Source: an uncultured Oscillospiraceae bacterium (lineage in GTDB: Bacteria; Bacillota_A; Clostridia; Oscillospirales; Oscillospiraceae). From it: 25,914 bases of DNA. This document shows positions 14,696 to 22,814 of this stretch, piece after piece. The stretch's first letter is position 1; each line of letters starts with the position of its first letter. The notes beneath the pieces are model-generated. The model was not told where the DNA came from. It did no database searches and saw only the letters and a list, made by a program, of their open reading frames with translations. The translations under genes and the position numbers were made by a program. The stretch covers positions 1 through 25,914 of the forward strand of contig CANRMG010000006.1 of the NCBI GenBank assembly GCA_947631675.1, in the 5' to 3' direction.

Positions 14696-15568
14696 ATGAT
14701 TGTTTTGCAAATCCTTGCCAGCGGTATCCTGCTGGGCGGCATCTACGCCCTCATCAGCGTGGGCCTGAACCTGATCTTCGGCGTGATCAAGGTGGTCAAT
14801 ATGGCTCACGGCGAATTCCTGATGCTGGGCATGTATGCCACATACTTCCTGTACACGGCTACGCAGTGGAACATCGGCATCCTGGCCATCGTCATCTTCC
14901 CGATCATGCTGGTCCTGGGTTATATCGTGTTCCGGCTGGTGGTAAAGCCCCTTTTGGGCACGCCGGAGACGGAGACGAACACCATCCTGGCCACATCCGG
15001 CCTGGGCTTCGTGCTCCAGAACCTGGCGCTGATGCTTTGGCGGGCCGACTACCGGGCCATCAAGACCCCCACCTCCAGCCAGAGTTTCCGGCTGGGCCCC
15101 GTGGCGCTCAGCATCGACCGTACATACGCCTTTGTCATCTGCGTGGTGCTGGCGCTGGTACTGTACTACGTGCTGATGCACACCCGCATCGGCGCGAAGG
15201 TGCGCGCCGTGAGCCAGGATAAGAACGCGGCCATCCTCATGGGCATCAACGTGGATATGATCTACGCGCTGACCTTCTGCGTGGGCATCGCGCTGGTGGG
15301 CGTGGCCGGCGTCATCATCATGCCTATCTTCAGCGTGTACCCCTCCGTGGGCACCTTCTTCAGCACATCCTCCTTCGTGGTGGTGGTCCTGGGCGGCCTG
15401 GGCAGCTTCACCGGCGCCCTTCTCGGCGGCCTGATCATCGGCATCGTGGAGACCGCCGCCGGCGTGCTGGCCGGCGCGGAGCTGGCCCAGGTGTTCTCCC
15501 TGCTGCTGTTCCTGCTGGTGCTGTTCGTCAAGCCGCAGGGCCTGTTGGGCAAGAACGCCCGCGTGTAA
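14696..15568 (+). CDS. livH: Branched-chain amino-acid-type ABC transporter permease LivH
   Basis: A 290-residue inner-membrane permease, normal LivH length. It begins with the family pattern GILLGGIYALISVGLNLIFGVIKVVNMAHGEFLMLG (about 9-44), which is diagnostic. A coupling-region stretch (RIGAKVRAVSQDKNAAILMGIN, about 164-185) and a C-terminal glycine-rich GGLGSFTGALLGGLIIG follow. It pairs with LivM to form the channel. GAGGTGATC precedes the ATG. It is the first gene of the operon after a long leader. The substrate may be a branched-chain amino acid, but related systems take amides, urea or aromatic acids. Confidence 0.94.
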   Translation: MIVLQILASGILLGGIYALISVGLNLIFGVIKVVNMAHGEFLMLGMYATYFLYTATQWNIGILAIVIFPIMLVLGYIVFRLVVKPLLGTPETETNTILATSGLGFVLQNLALMLWRADYRAIKTPTSSQSFRLGPVALSIDRTYAFVICVVLALVLYYVLMHTRIGAKVRAVSQDKNAAILMGINVDMIYALTFCVGIALVGVAGVIIMPIFSVYPSVGTFFSTSSFVVVVLGGLGSFTGALLGGLIIGIVETAAGVLAGAELAQVFSLLLFLLVLFVKPQGLLGKNARV

Positions 15569-15583
15569 AGGAGGGACGGCCAT

Positions 15584-16618
15584 ATGAAAAATCTGAAAAA
15601 CTCCAAGGACGGCAAGACCCTTATCGCCACCGGCGTGCTCACCGTCGTGATGCTCATCGGCTGCGCCTGCCCCATCAGCATCTACGGCAAGAACATCATC
15701 ATCCAGACCATCTTCTACGCCTATATGGCCACGGCCTGGAACATGATGTGCGGCTACACCGGACGTCTGAGCCTGGGCCACAGCGCCTACATCGCGGTGG
15801 GCGCCTACACGTCCCTGATCCTGTACAGAAACTTCCATCTGACCCCCTGGGTGGGCATGCTGGCCGGCGGCGTGCTGGCGATGGTGCTGATGCTCCTGAT
15901 CGCCTTTCCCTGCTTCCGGTTCGGCCTGAAGGGCCCCTACTTCACCCTGTCCAGCATCGCGGTCATGGAGATCACCCGCTACCTGCTCACCAGCATGCGC
16001 AGCCTCACCAGCGGCTCGCTGGGCATGAGCCTGCCCTACCATGAGACCAGCCTGGCGCTGTATCAGTTCGACGGCAAGGAGCCCTACTACATCATCATCG
16101 TGGTGTTCTGGCTGCTGGCCGTGCTGCTGCTGTGGAAGATGGAGCGCACCCGCTACTACCTGGAGGCCATCCGCGAGGATGACGACGCGGCGGCCGCGCT
16201 GGGCATCTCCGTAAACAAGAACCTCATCAAGTCCGCGCTTCTGAGCGCGTTCATGGTGGCGCTGGGCGGCACCTTCTATGTACAGTACTACCGCTACATA
16301 GACCCGTCCACCATCTGCGGCTCGCAGATGGCCACGAACCTGGCCCTGATCGCCATTATCGGCGGCAGCGGCACCATCCTGGGCCCCACCATCGGCGCGG
16401 CCCTGGTGATCCCCATTTCCGAATTCCTGCGGACCAGCCTGGGCGATAAGCTGTCCGGCATGAACCTGTTCGTCTACGGCATCCTGCTGATCATCATGAT
16501 CATCTACATGCCCAAGGGCGTCATCAGCATCCCCGACACCATCCGCCGGAAAAAGCAGAGCAAGCTGGCGAAGGCCCAGGCGGCCATGGCCGAGGCAGGA
16601 GGTGCGAACAATGAGTGA
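15584..16618 (+). CDS. livM: Branched-chain amino-acid-type ABC transporter permease LivM
   Basis: A 344-residue permease of the LivM family. Typical stretches are AWNMMCGYTGRLSLGHSAYIAVGAY (about 48-72), the coupling helix RTRYYLEAIREDDDAAAALGI (about 186-206) and GGSGTILGPTIGAA near 260-273. It has about nine hydrophobic segments and a lysine-rich cytoplasmic tail. The gene follows livH by 15 nt with AAAGGAGGG before the ATG. Its end overlaps livG by eight nt. Confidence 0.94.
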   Translation: MKNLKNSKDGKTLIATGVLTVVMLIGCACPISIYGKNIIIQTIFYAYMATAWNMMCGYTGRLSLGHSAYIAVGAYTSLILYRNFHLTPWVGMLAGGVLAMVLMLLIAFPCFRFGLKGPYFTLSSIAVMEITRYLLTSMRSLTSGSLGMSLPYHETSLALYQFDGKEPYYIIIVVFWLLAVLLLWKMERTRYYLEAIREDDDAAAALGISVNKNLIKSALLSAFMVALGGTFYVQYYRYIDPSTICGSQMATNLALIAIIGGSGTILGPTIGAALVIPISEFLRTSLGDKLSGMNLFVYGILLIIMIIYMPKGVISIPDTIRRKKQSKLAKAQAAMAEAGGANNE

Positions 16619-17342
16619 CGTGATTCTGGAGGTCAAGAACATCTCCAAGAGCTTCGGCGGCCTGAAAGCCACCAACAACGTGTCCTTCGACCTGCATCAG
16701 AACGAGATCCTCAGCATCATCGGCCCCAACGGCGCCGGCAAGTCCACCCTGTTCAACCTGATCACCAACTTCTACCGCATCGACGAGGGCGACATCCTCT
16801 ACAAGGGCGAGTCCATCGTGGGCCTGACCCCCGACAAGGTGTGCAAGAAGGGCCTGACCCGCACCTTCCAGGTGGCGAAGCCCTTCTCCAACCTGACCGT
16901 GTTCGACAACATCCTCGTGGGCTGCCTGCCCGGCTCCCCCACCGTGGCCAAGGCCCGGGAGAAGGTGGACGGCATCCTGCAGATGGTGAAGCTGGACAAA
17001 ATGGCCGACGAGCCCGGCGGCAAGCTCACCACCCTGCAGCGCAAGCGCCTGGAGATCGGCAAGGCCCTGGCCACCAACCCCGACGTGCTCATGCTCGACG
17101 AGGTGATGACCGGCCTGAAGCCCCAGGAGATGGAGGAGATGATGGCCTTCGTGGTGGACCTGAAGAAGACCAAGACCATCATGGTCGTGGAGCACGTGAT
17201 GAAGGTCATCATGGGCATCAGCGACCGGGTCATCGTGCTGGACCACGGCACGAAGATCGCCGAGGGCACCCCGGCGGAGGTCACCAGCAACCCGCAGGTC
17301 ATCGAGGCTTACCTGGGAAGGAGCGCGGCGAAAAATGGCTGA
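16611..17342 (+). CDS. livG: ABC transporter ATP-binding protein LivG with atypical signature
   Basis: A 243-residue nucleotide-binding subunit. Walker A is GPNGAGKST (38-46) and Walker B is VLMLDE (159-164), followed by VMTGLKP-Q-E, and an H-loop histidine is in VVEHVMK. The ABC signature, usually LSxGQ, reads LTTLQ (139-143) before RKRLEIGKALAT, so the central glycine is missing. The ATG at 16611 was chosen because AGGAGG lies eight nt upstream; the GTG at 16602 overlaps that site. It overlaps the livM end by eight nt and the livF start by eight nt. The partner LivF has a normal signature, so one of the two composite ATP sites may be weakened. Confidence 0.92.
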   Translation: MSDVILEVKNISKSFGGLKATNNVSFDLHQNEILSIIGPNGAGKSTLFNLITNFYRIDEGDILYKGESIVGLTPDKVCKKGLTRTFQVAKPFSNLTVFDNILVGCLPGSPTVAKAREKVDGILQMVKLDKMADEPGGKLTTLQRKRLEIGKALATNPDVLMLDEVMTGLKPQEMEEMMAFVVDLKKTKTIMVVEHVMKVIMGISDRVIVLDHGTKIAEGTPAEVTSNPQVIEAYLGRSAAKNG

Positions 17343-18042
17343 GAATATGCTTGAGATCAAAAACCTGAACGTGGCATACGGCGACACCCAGGTACTGTGG
17401 GATCTGAGCCTGAACGTAAAGGAAGGCGAGATCGTCACCATGCTGGGCCCCAACGGCGCCGGCAAGACCACCCTGCTGCACACCATCTGCGGCCTTGTGA
17501 AGCCCAAGTCCGGCAGCATCACTTTCCAGGGAAGCGATCTGCTGTCCGTGAAGAACTACAAGCGCCCGGAGGCGGGCATCGTGCTCATCCCCGAGGGGCG
17601 CAAGCTCTTCACCAAGATGACCGTGGAGGAGAACCTGAGCATCGCCGCCGGCAAGTCCGGCGTGGACAAGGACACCATGGACTGGGTCTTTGAGCTGATG
17701 CCCCGGCTGGCCGAGCGGCGCAAGCAGCTGGCCGGCACCCTCAGCGGCGGTGAACAGCAGATGTGCGCCATCGGCCGCGGCATCATGGCCCGGCCCAAGC
17801 TGCTCATGCTCGACGAGCCCTCCCTGGGCCTGGCGCCCATCATCGTGGAGCAGGTGTTCGACATCATCCTGAAGCTGAAGGAGACGGGCATGACCGTGTT
17901 CTTCGTGGAGCAGTTCGTCGAACAATCCCTTGGCATCTCCCAGCGCGGCTACCTCTTGGAGGACGGTCGGATCGTGCTGGAGGAGGACAGTAAGTCCATG
18001 CTTGGCAACGACTATGTCAAGCAGGTCTATCTGGGCCTCTGA
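17335..18042 (+). CDS. livF: ABC transporter ATP-binding protein LivF
   Basis: A 235-residue nucleotide-binding subunit of normal LivF length. Walker A is GPNGAGKTT (38-46), the Q-loop region is IPEGRKLFTKMTVEENL (typical of LivF), the signature is LSGGEQQ (about 136-142), Walker B is LLMLDEPSLGLAP, and the H-loop position has FFVEQF with Q where many LivF proteins also have Q. The start overlaps livG. It energises transport as a heterodimer with LivG on the cytoplasmic face. Confidence 0.95.
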   Translation: MAENMLEIKNLNVAYGDTQVLWDLSLNVKEGEIVTMLGPNGAGKTTLLHTICGLVKPKSGSITFQGSDLLSVKNYKRPEAGIVLIPEGRKLFTKMTVEENLSIAAGKSGVDKDTMDWVFELMPRLAERRKQLAGTLSGGEQQMCAIGRGIMARPKLLMLDEPSLGLAPIIVEQVFDIILKLKETGMTVFFVEQFVEQSLGISQRGYLLEDGRIVLEEDSKSMLGNDYVKQVYLGL

Positions 18043-18086
18043 CACGGACCGTTCAAAATAACAAATCGGAAAAGGAGAAGAAACGC

Positions 18087-19421
18087 ATGAAAAAGATCCT
18101 CAGCATGATCCTGTGCCTCGCCATGGTGCTGTCCTTCGGCGCTGTTGCCCTCGCTGACGGCGACATCGTCGTGAAGGTCGGCGTGGAAGAGCCCCTGACC
18201 GGCGCCAACGCGGCCCTCGGCACCGCCGAGTTCAACGCCATCGAGATGTGCATCGAGATGCTCAACGAGAAGGGCGGCGTGGCCGGCAAGTACCCCATCG
18301 AGTATGTCTACGCTGACACCCAGAGCGACGCCGCCACCGGCGCGTCCGAGGTGGAGCGTCTGATCACCACCGAAGAGGTCCCCGTCATCATCGGCTCCTA
18401 CGGCTCCGGCATCGCCGCCGCCGTCAGCGAAGTCTGCGAGCGCTACAAGACCCTCCTGTGGGAGCAGTCCGGCGCTGCCGATACCCTGCTGGAGAACGGC
18501 TACAAGTGGACCTTCCGTACCGAGTCCATGGCCTCTCTGTGGGGCGCCACCTCTGTTGACTACATCGTTGACCAGGCCGACTACGTGAAGGAAGTTCTCG
18601 GCAAGGACATCACCGACCTGAAGGTAGCCATCATCCATGAGGACGGCTCCTACGGCACCGGCGTTGGCCAGGGCAACTACGCTGCCGCCGAGAAGGCCGG
18701 CATGCAGATCGTGGCCTACGAGGCTTACTCCTCCAGCACTCTGGACCTCTCCAGCGTCATCATGAAGCTCATCAGCGCTGAGCCCGACGTGCTGCTGCTC
18801 ACCGGTTACGTGAACGATGGCTCCCTGTTCCTGAAGCAGTCTCAGGAGCTGGGCTTCACCGTTCCCATCCTTGTCACCCACAGCGGCGGCCACAGCGTGC
18901 AGGCGTTCGTTGACGCCATCGGCGACCAGGTCAACTACCTGCTGACCGTGGACCCCGTGGCCTGCAACCCCAAGCTGGACAGCTACGATCAGGACATCCA
19001 GGACGTCTTCAAGGACTTCGAGGCCCGCTGGACCGAGAAGTACGGCGTGCACCCCGCTCACCACGTTGAGATGCGTGCCTTCGCCCAGTCCTACCTGTTC
19101 TTCACCGAGGTGGCACCTGTCGCCATCGAGCAGGGCGGCGCCTTCACGGCCGAGACCGTCCGTGACGCCATCCTGAGCCTGGATCTGCCCGCCTCCCGGA
19201 ACCTGATGGGTTCCGCTGTGAAGTTCTCTACCCCCGACGAGCCCTTCGTCGATCCCACTCTTGGCGGCAGCCATGTGGGCCAGAACATTTACGCCGGCGC
19301 TTTCATCAACCAGTACTTTGACGGCGAGCTGTACTGCGTCTGGCCTGAGGAGTACGCTCAGAAGGAAGGCGTTCTGTTCCTGCCCTCCTCCAGCACTCTG
19401 TCTGCCGGCGTGGTCGACTGA
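18087..19421 (+). CDS. livJ: ABC transporter substrate-binding protein, LivJ/LivK type
   Basis: A 444-residue periplasmic-binding-fold (type I) receptor, somewhat longer than LivJ of E. coli. Signal peptide 1-23 ends ALA before DGD, with no lipobox cysteine. The mature protein opens VVKVGVEEPLTGANAALGTAEFN, the Peripla_BP_6 pattern, and contains VPVIIGSYGSGIAAAVSEVCERY where ligand amino and carboxyl groups are usually bound. A GGAGAAG ribosome site precedes the ATG after a 44-nt gap. The gene is last in the operon and is followed at once by a strong terminator. Its codons (GTT, GCT, CGT, CTC more frequent) differ from the GC-ending style of livHMGF, as expected for a highly expressed receptor. 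Confidence 0.93.
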   Translation: MKKILSMILCLAMVLSFGAVALADGDIVVKVGVEEPLTGANAALGTAEFNAIEMCIEMLNEKGGVAGKYPIEYVYADTQSDAATGASEVERLITTEEVPVIIGSYGSGIAAAVSEVCERYKTLLWEQSGAADTLLENGYKWTFRTESMASLWGATSVDYIVDQADYVKEVLGKDITDLKVAIIHEDGSYGTGVGQGNYAAAEKAGMQIVAYEAYSSSTLDLSSVIMKLISAEPDVLLLTGYVNDGSLFLKQSQELGFTVPILVTHSGGHSVQAFVDAIGDQVNYLLTVDPVACNPKLDSYDQDIQDVFKDFEARWTEKYGVHPAHHVEMRAFAQSYLFFTEVAPVAIEQGGAFTAETVRDAILSLDLPASRNLMGSAVKFSTPDEPFVDPTLGGSHVGQNIYAGAFINQYFDGELYCVWPEEYAQKEGVLFLPSSSTLSAGVVD

Positions 19422-19455
19422 TCACAGCCAAACGGCCAATAGCATTTGACCCATG

Positions 19456-19496
19456 CTCCCCGGCTCCGCCCTCGGGCGGAGACCGGGGAGTTTTTT
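19456..19496 (+). terminator. Rho-independent terminator of the liv operon
   Basis: A 15-bp GC-rich stem with one bulged A (CTCCCCGG-CTCCGCC, loop CTCG, complement) followed by TTTTTT. Confidence 0.92.
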
Positions 19497-19553
19497 GTGC
19501 CTGACAGTCCATGCAGCTCATGCGGTTTTTCCCTCCTTTTCATGTTCTATCCG

Positions 19554-19582
19554 TTGACAAAGGGCACGATTTTTAGGATAAT
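19554..19582 (+). promoter_or_regulatory. Sigma-A promoter of the secreted-protein gene
   Basis: Perfect -35 TTGACA (19554-19559), 17-nt spacer, -10 GATAAT (19577-19582), about 75 nt before the ATG. Confidence 0.8.
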
Positions 19583-19657
19583 GATATTGTTTGGACGGCG
19601 GACATATCCGCCTGTTCGCCACGTGTATGAGCATTAAATGAAGGAGGAGCATATCAG

Positions 19658-20839
19658 ATGAAGAAGATCCTTTCCCTGCTGCTCAGCGCCGTGCTGTTGC
19701 TCAGCGCCGGCACTTGCGCCTATGGGCAAGAGGCCCCTGTTTCAGACCACAGCAGCACCATATCGGACATGTACATCCTCGTCAACAACCAGATCATTGA
19801 CCTGTCGAACATCACCCTGGAGCTGGATGTGACCGGCGAGGGCAAGGCCCGCGCCGCCCAGATACACCTGGACGCCGATGGCCAGACCGTGGCCGAGATC
19901 GGCCTGACGCTGGTGGACAGAACGCTGGTGCTGCATATGAACAGCGCCTCGATGGGCCACGCCGATTATGGCCTGGACCTGGCGTCCATGCTCTCCGCGG
20001 CTCTGGAGAAGGGCATCGACTGCGCCGTCGACTTCCTGCAGAGCATCGACCCCACCGGCACGGCCGAGGGCCTTATAGACGCCCTCGTCAATGCCGGCGG
20101 CCAGGCCCTTGAGCTGCCCCCGGAGCCGGAACAGCCGGCGGAGGAGCCGGAGGCCAAGGCCGGCATCAGCCTGCCGGACCTCTCCATCGACGGCGACATC
20201 CTCTCCCTGCTCAAGGACTGCGTCAGCGAGCCTGAGACCGTCCATATGGGCGGCATGGAGTACGACCCCAACGGCGGCGTGGCCGAGATGCCCGAGGACG
20301 ACTACCAGGTCCGCACCTTCACCTTCGACACAGACACCATCTGCCAGATACTGGACATGATACATGTGAACGGCCAGTCCCTGAGCGCGGGCGAGCAGTT
20401 CCGTCAGGCGGGCATGGACCTCTCCCTGGATGGCGTATTCTATGACGGTGAGCTTGCCCACATCGGTCAGATCAGCGCCAGCCTCTCCAACCCGGATCTC
20501 ACCCTCTCCTTCGGCGGCGGCTATAACCAGCTCCTCACTGACCTTGGGTCCTCCACCTCCTACTCCTTCGGCTTTACCAAGGGCGCCGACCTGGAGACCT
20601 TGACGGGCGGCTCCGTGAGCTTCACCGTCGCCGACAGCCAGCACGAGGGCGAGCCCTTCACCCCCGACAGCGTGGATATGGACTCGCTGATCATGCTCAG
20701 CGACATGGACACCGAGACGGCCACGACGGAGCTGACCCAGGCCCTCAGCGGTGTAATAGCCGATATGCTGATGCCGGTGATGAGCGCCATCTACCCGGAC
20801 GCCAACATGGAGGGTCTGACCGAAGAGCCCCTGGAATGA
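19658..20839 (+). CDS. Secreted protein of unknown function
   Basis: 393 residues, with a clear signal peptide (MKKILSLLLSAVLLLSAG...) and a probable type I site after AYG at 23. A cysteine at position 20 is not in a lipobox. The mature protein is acidic. It has an N-terminal beta-rich part (30-115), a proline/glutamate linker (about 152-168, PEPEQPAEEPEAK), and a second beta-rich part with many alternating polar and hydrophobic residues (215-340). I do not recognise a family; the overall look recalls secreted beta-sheet proteins with LolA-like folds, a weak impression only. AAGGAGGAG precedes the ATG. The gene has its own strong promoter, so it appears to be a single-gene unit between the liv operon and trmB. 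Confidence 0.8.
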   Translation: MKKILSLLLSAVLLLSAGTCAYGQEAPVSDHSSTISDMYILVNNQIIDLSNITLELDVTGEGKARAAQIHLDADGQTVAEIGLTLVDRTLVLHMNSASMGHADYGLDLASMLSAALEKGIDCAVDFLQSIDPTGTAEGLIDALVNAGGQALELPPEPEQPAEEPEAKAGISLPDLSIDGDILSLLKDCVSEPETVHMGGMEYDPNGGVAEMPEDDYQVRTFTFDTDTICQILDMIHVNGQSLSAGEQFRQAGMDLSLDGVFYDGELAHIGQISASLSNPDLTLSFGGGYNQLLTDLGSSTSYSFGFTKGADLETLTGGSVSFTVADSQHEGEPFTPDSVDMDSLIMLSDMDTETATTELTQALSGVIADMLMPVMSAIYPDANMEGLTEEPLE

Positions 20840-20865
20840 TCGCCCCTTCCCCTTAACAAAATGCC

Positions 20866-20897
20866 TTTTCCCGGCCCTTGCAAAAGGGCCGGGAAAA
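20866..20897. promoter_or_regulatory. Perfect 14-bp inverted repeat overlapping the trmB promoter
   Basis: TTTTCCCGGCCCTT, loop GCAA, AAGGGCCGGGAAAA. Neither strand has a T run after the stem, so it is not a standard terminator. Its apex contains the -35 hexamer of the trmB promoter. Confidence 0.65.
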
Positions 20898-20906
20898 CAC
20901 TATAAT
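20878..20906 (+). promoter_or_regulatory. Promoter of trmB and the acyltransferase gene
   Basis: -35 TTGCAA (20878-20883), 17-nt spacer formed by the right arm of the inverted repeat, perfect -10 TATAAT (20901-20906), 34 nt before the trmB start. Confidence 0.72.
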
Positions 20907-20940
20907 ACCCACAGATATTTCCTTTGGAGGCACGGGCCAT

Positions 20941-21639
20941 ATGCGTATGCGCAACAAGAAAAACCTGATCCCCCGGATGGAGAGATGCGCCGCGGTGCAG
21001 GTATTCGACCCGTCGGCCCAAAAGGGCCGGTGGGCCTCGCTCCTCCCCGGCTGCCGGGAGGTCCGGGCGGAGATGGGCTGCGGCAAGGGCCGTTTCACCG
21101 CTGAGACGGCGAAAAACGACCCCGACGTGCTGCTGGTGGCCCTGGAGAAGGTGCCCAACGCCATGGTCACCGCCATGGAGCGGGTCTGCCGGGAGGAGAT
21201 CGGGAACGTGCGCTTCATCGACACAGACGTAAAGAGCCTGCCGGACATCTTCGCCCCCGGGGAGGTCTCGGTGATTTATATCAACTTCCCGGATCCCTGG
21301 CCCCGGAAGCGGGAGACAAAGCACCGACTCACCGCCCCCAGCTTCCTGGCCATGTACTGGGACGCGCTGCCCGTGGGCGGGCGCATCGAGTATAAGACCG
21401 ACCAGCCGTGGCTGTTCGAGTGGAGCCTGGAGCAGTTCGCGCTTCTGGGCTATGAGCTCAGGGAGGTCACCCGGGACCTGCACGCGGACGGCCCCGTAGG
21501 CGTGATGACCGACTATGAGGCCAAATTCCACGAGCAGGGCATCCCCATCCACCGGTGCGTGGCCGTAAAAACGAGGGTGGAGCATGACCCCCTGCCGGAG
21601 CCGGAGCGCCGGCCTCATCAGCCGGAGGAGACGCCGTGA
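20941..21639 (+). CDS. trmB: tRNA (guanine-N7-)-methyltransferase
   Basis: A 232-residue SAM-dependent methyltransferase that makes m7G46 in tRNA. It has the SAM-binding motif EMGCGKGRF (44-52) and the family signature YINFPDPWPRKR (113-124), where D118 is the expected catalytic-site residue, then TKHRL (126-130). The N-terminus MRMRNKKNLIPRMERC is of the clostridial type. The ATG at 20941 follows GGAGG at about 10 nt; an open frame continues upstream to 20878 but runs through the promoter. The C-terminus extends about 20 proline/glutamate-rich residues beyond the catalytic domain. The stop overlaps the acyltransferase start. Confidence 0.95.
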   Translation: MRMRNKKNLIPRMERCAAVQVFDPSAQKGRWASLLPGCREVRAEMGCGKGRFTAETAKNDPDVLLVALEKVPNAMVTAMERVCREEIGNVRFIDTDVKSLPDIFAPGEVSVIYINFPDPWPRKRETKHRLTAPSFLAMYWDALPVGGRIEYKTDQPWLFEWSLEQFALLGYELREVTRDLHADGPVGVMTDYEAKFHEQGIPIHRCVAVKTRVEHDPLPEPERRPHQPEETP

Positions 21640-22814
21640 CCGGCCGGCGGGAGCGGCTGGCCGCCCCGGACGTGCTGCGGGTGGCCAGCATCTTCATCGT
21701 GGCCTGGTTCCACATCTGGCAGCAGAGCTGGCTGGACCCGGGTTTCATCGTTGGAAAATATTATGTAAACTTACAGCAGATCGTCCGCCACGGTTATATG
21801 ATGGTAGACGAGCTGTTGCTGCTGTCGGGCTTTCTGCTGGCCCTGCCCTGGGCCCGGCGCCACCTGCGGGGCCAGCCGCAGGAGACGGCGGAAGAGCACT
21901 ATCGCAAGCGCTTTTGGCGCATCGTGCCCAGCTATTACCTGACCGTGTTCGTCATGCTCCTGGCCTGGGCCATCCCCCAGGGCCTGTACCGCAGCGGCTG
22001 GGTGATGGTGAAGGACCTGTGGGCCCACCTCACCTTCACCCACACCCTCTTCTACGACAGCTACCTCCTCTCCCCCCTGTCCGGCGTGCTGTGGACGCTG
22101 GCGGTGGAGGTGCAGTTTTATATCCTGTGGCCCCTGCTGGCCCGGTACTTTGTCCGAAAGCCCGCAGGGACCTGCGCCGCGCTGGTGCTCCTGGCCTTCA
22201 CCTACCGGGCCTGGGTCTACGGGGAGCCGGACTGCTCCATGTACTTCAACCAGCTCCCGGCCCAGCTGGACCTGTACGCCTGCGGCATGGCCGCGGCACT
22301 GATCTTCGCCCGGCTGGAGGCCTCCGGCAGGCCGGACAGGCAGACCCGGCGCGTCATCGCCCCTGTGGGGATGGTGGCCGCCTTCTGCGGGATGCTGCTG
22401 GTCATGTACGCCCAGCCTGTGAGCGACTATGAGGCCATCCGCCACGGCCAGATGAACTGGCGGCCCCTTCTGGGACTGCTGGGCGGGGCCTTTTTGGTGT
22501 GCGGGTGCCTGGCGCCGGAGGGACTGGCCCGAGCGGTAGGCAATCCCCTTACCCGGTGCCTGTCGGACATCTCCTTCAACTTCTATATGTGGCACCAATT
22601 CCTGGCCCTGCGTTGGAAGGACTGGCACATCCCCCCCTACGCCTCGGAGCTGCCCAACCAGGCCTATGAGCAGCCCTGGCAGACCATCTACACCCTGGTA
22701 TGTTTCCTTTTCGCCGCCATCATCGCCGCCGGGCTCACCTACTTCTGGGAAAAGCCCATGCAGCGCCTGGGCCGGCGCCTGACCCGGCCAAAAGAAGAGC
22801 CATTTGAGACGTGA
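21636..22814 (+). CDS. Membrane acyltransferase (acyltransferase_3 / OafA family)
   Basis: A 392-residue integral membrane protein with about ten hydrophobic segments. It has the family pattern near the N-terminus: R15 and H26 (LRVASIFIVAWFHIW), then VDELLLLSGFLLALPWARR (about 54-72) and YRKRFWRIVPSYYL (about 89-102). Such enzymes O-acylate extracellular sugars or lipids, or act in exopolysaccharide decoration; the acceptor is unknown here. The start is GTG at 21636, overlapping the trmB stop (GTGA), with GGAGGAG five nt upstream. It is co-transcribed with trmB, probably only by convenience. The two are followed by a sharp drop in GC content. Confidence 0.87.
   Translation: MTGRRERLAAPDVLRVASIFIVAWFHIWQQSWLDPGFIVGKYYVNLQQIVRHGYMMVDELLLLSGFLLALPWARRHLRGQPQETAEEHYRKRFWRIVPSYYLTVFVMLLAWAIPQGLYRSGWVMVKDLWAHLTFTHTLFYDSYLLSPLSGVLWTLAVEVQFYILWPLLARYFVRKPAGTCAALVLLAFTYRAWVYGEPDCSMYFNQLPAQLDLYACGMAAALIFARLEASGRPDRQTRRVIAPVGMVAAFCGMLLVMYAQPVSDYEAIRHGQMNWRPLLGLLGGAFLVCGCLAPEGLARAVGNPLTRCLSDISFNFYMWHQFLALRWKDWHIPPYASELPNQAYEQPWQTIYTLVCFLFAAIIAAGLTYFWEKPMQRLGRRLTRPKEEPFET

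Noticed and set aside
14582..16678. Leftward open frame of 698 codons opposite livH and livM
   Set aside because: Same histidine/glutamine-rich antisense composition; the plus-strand frames match LivH and LivM over their full length.
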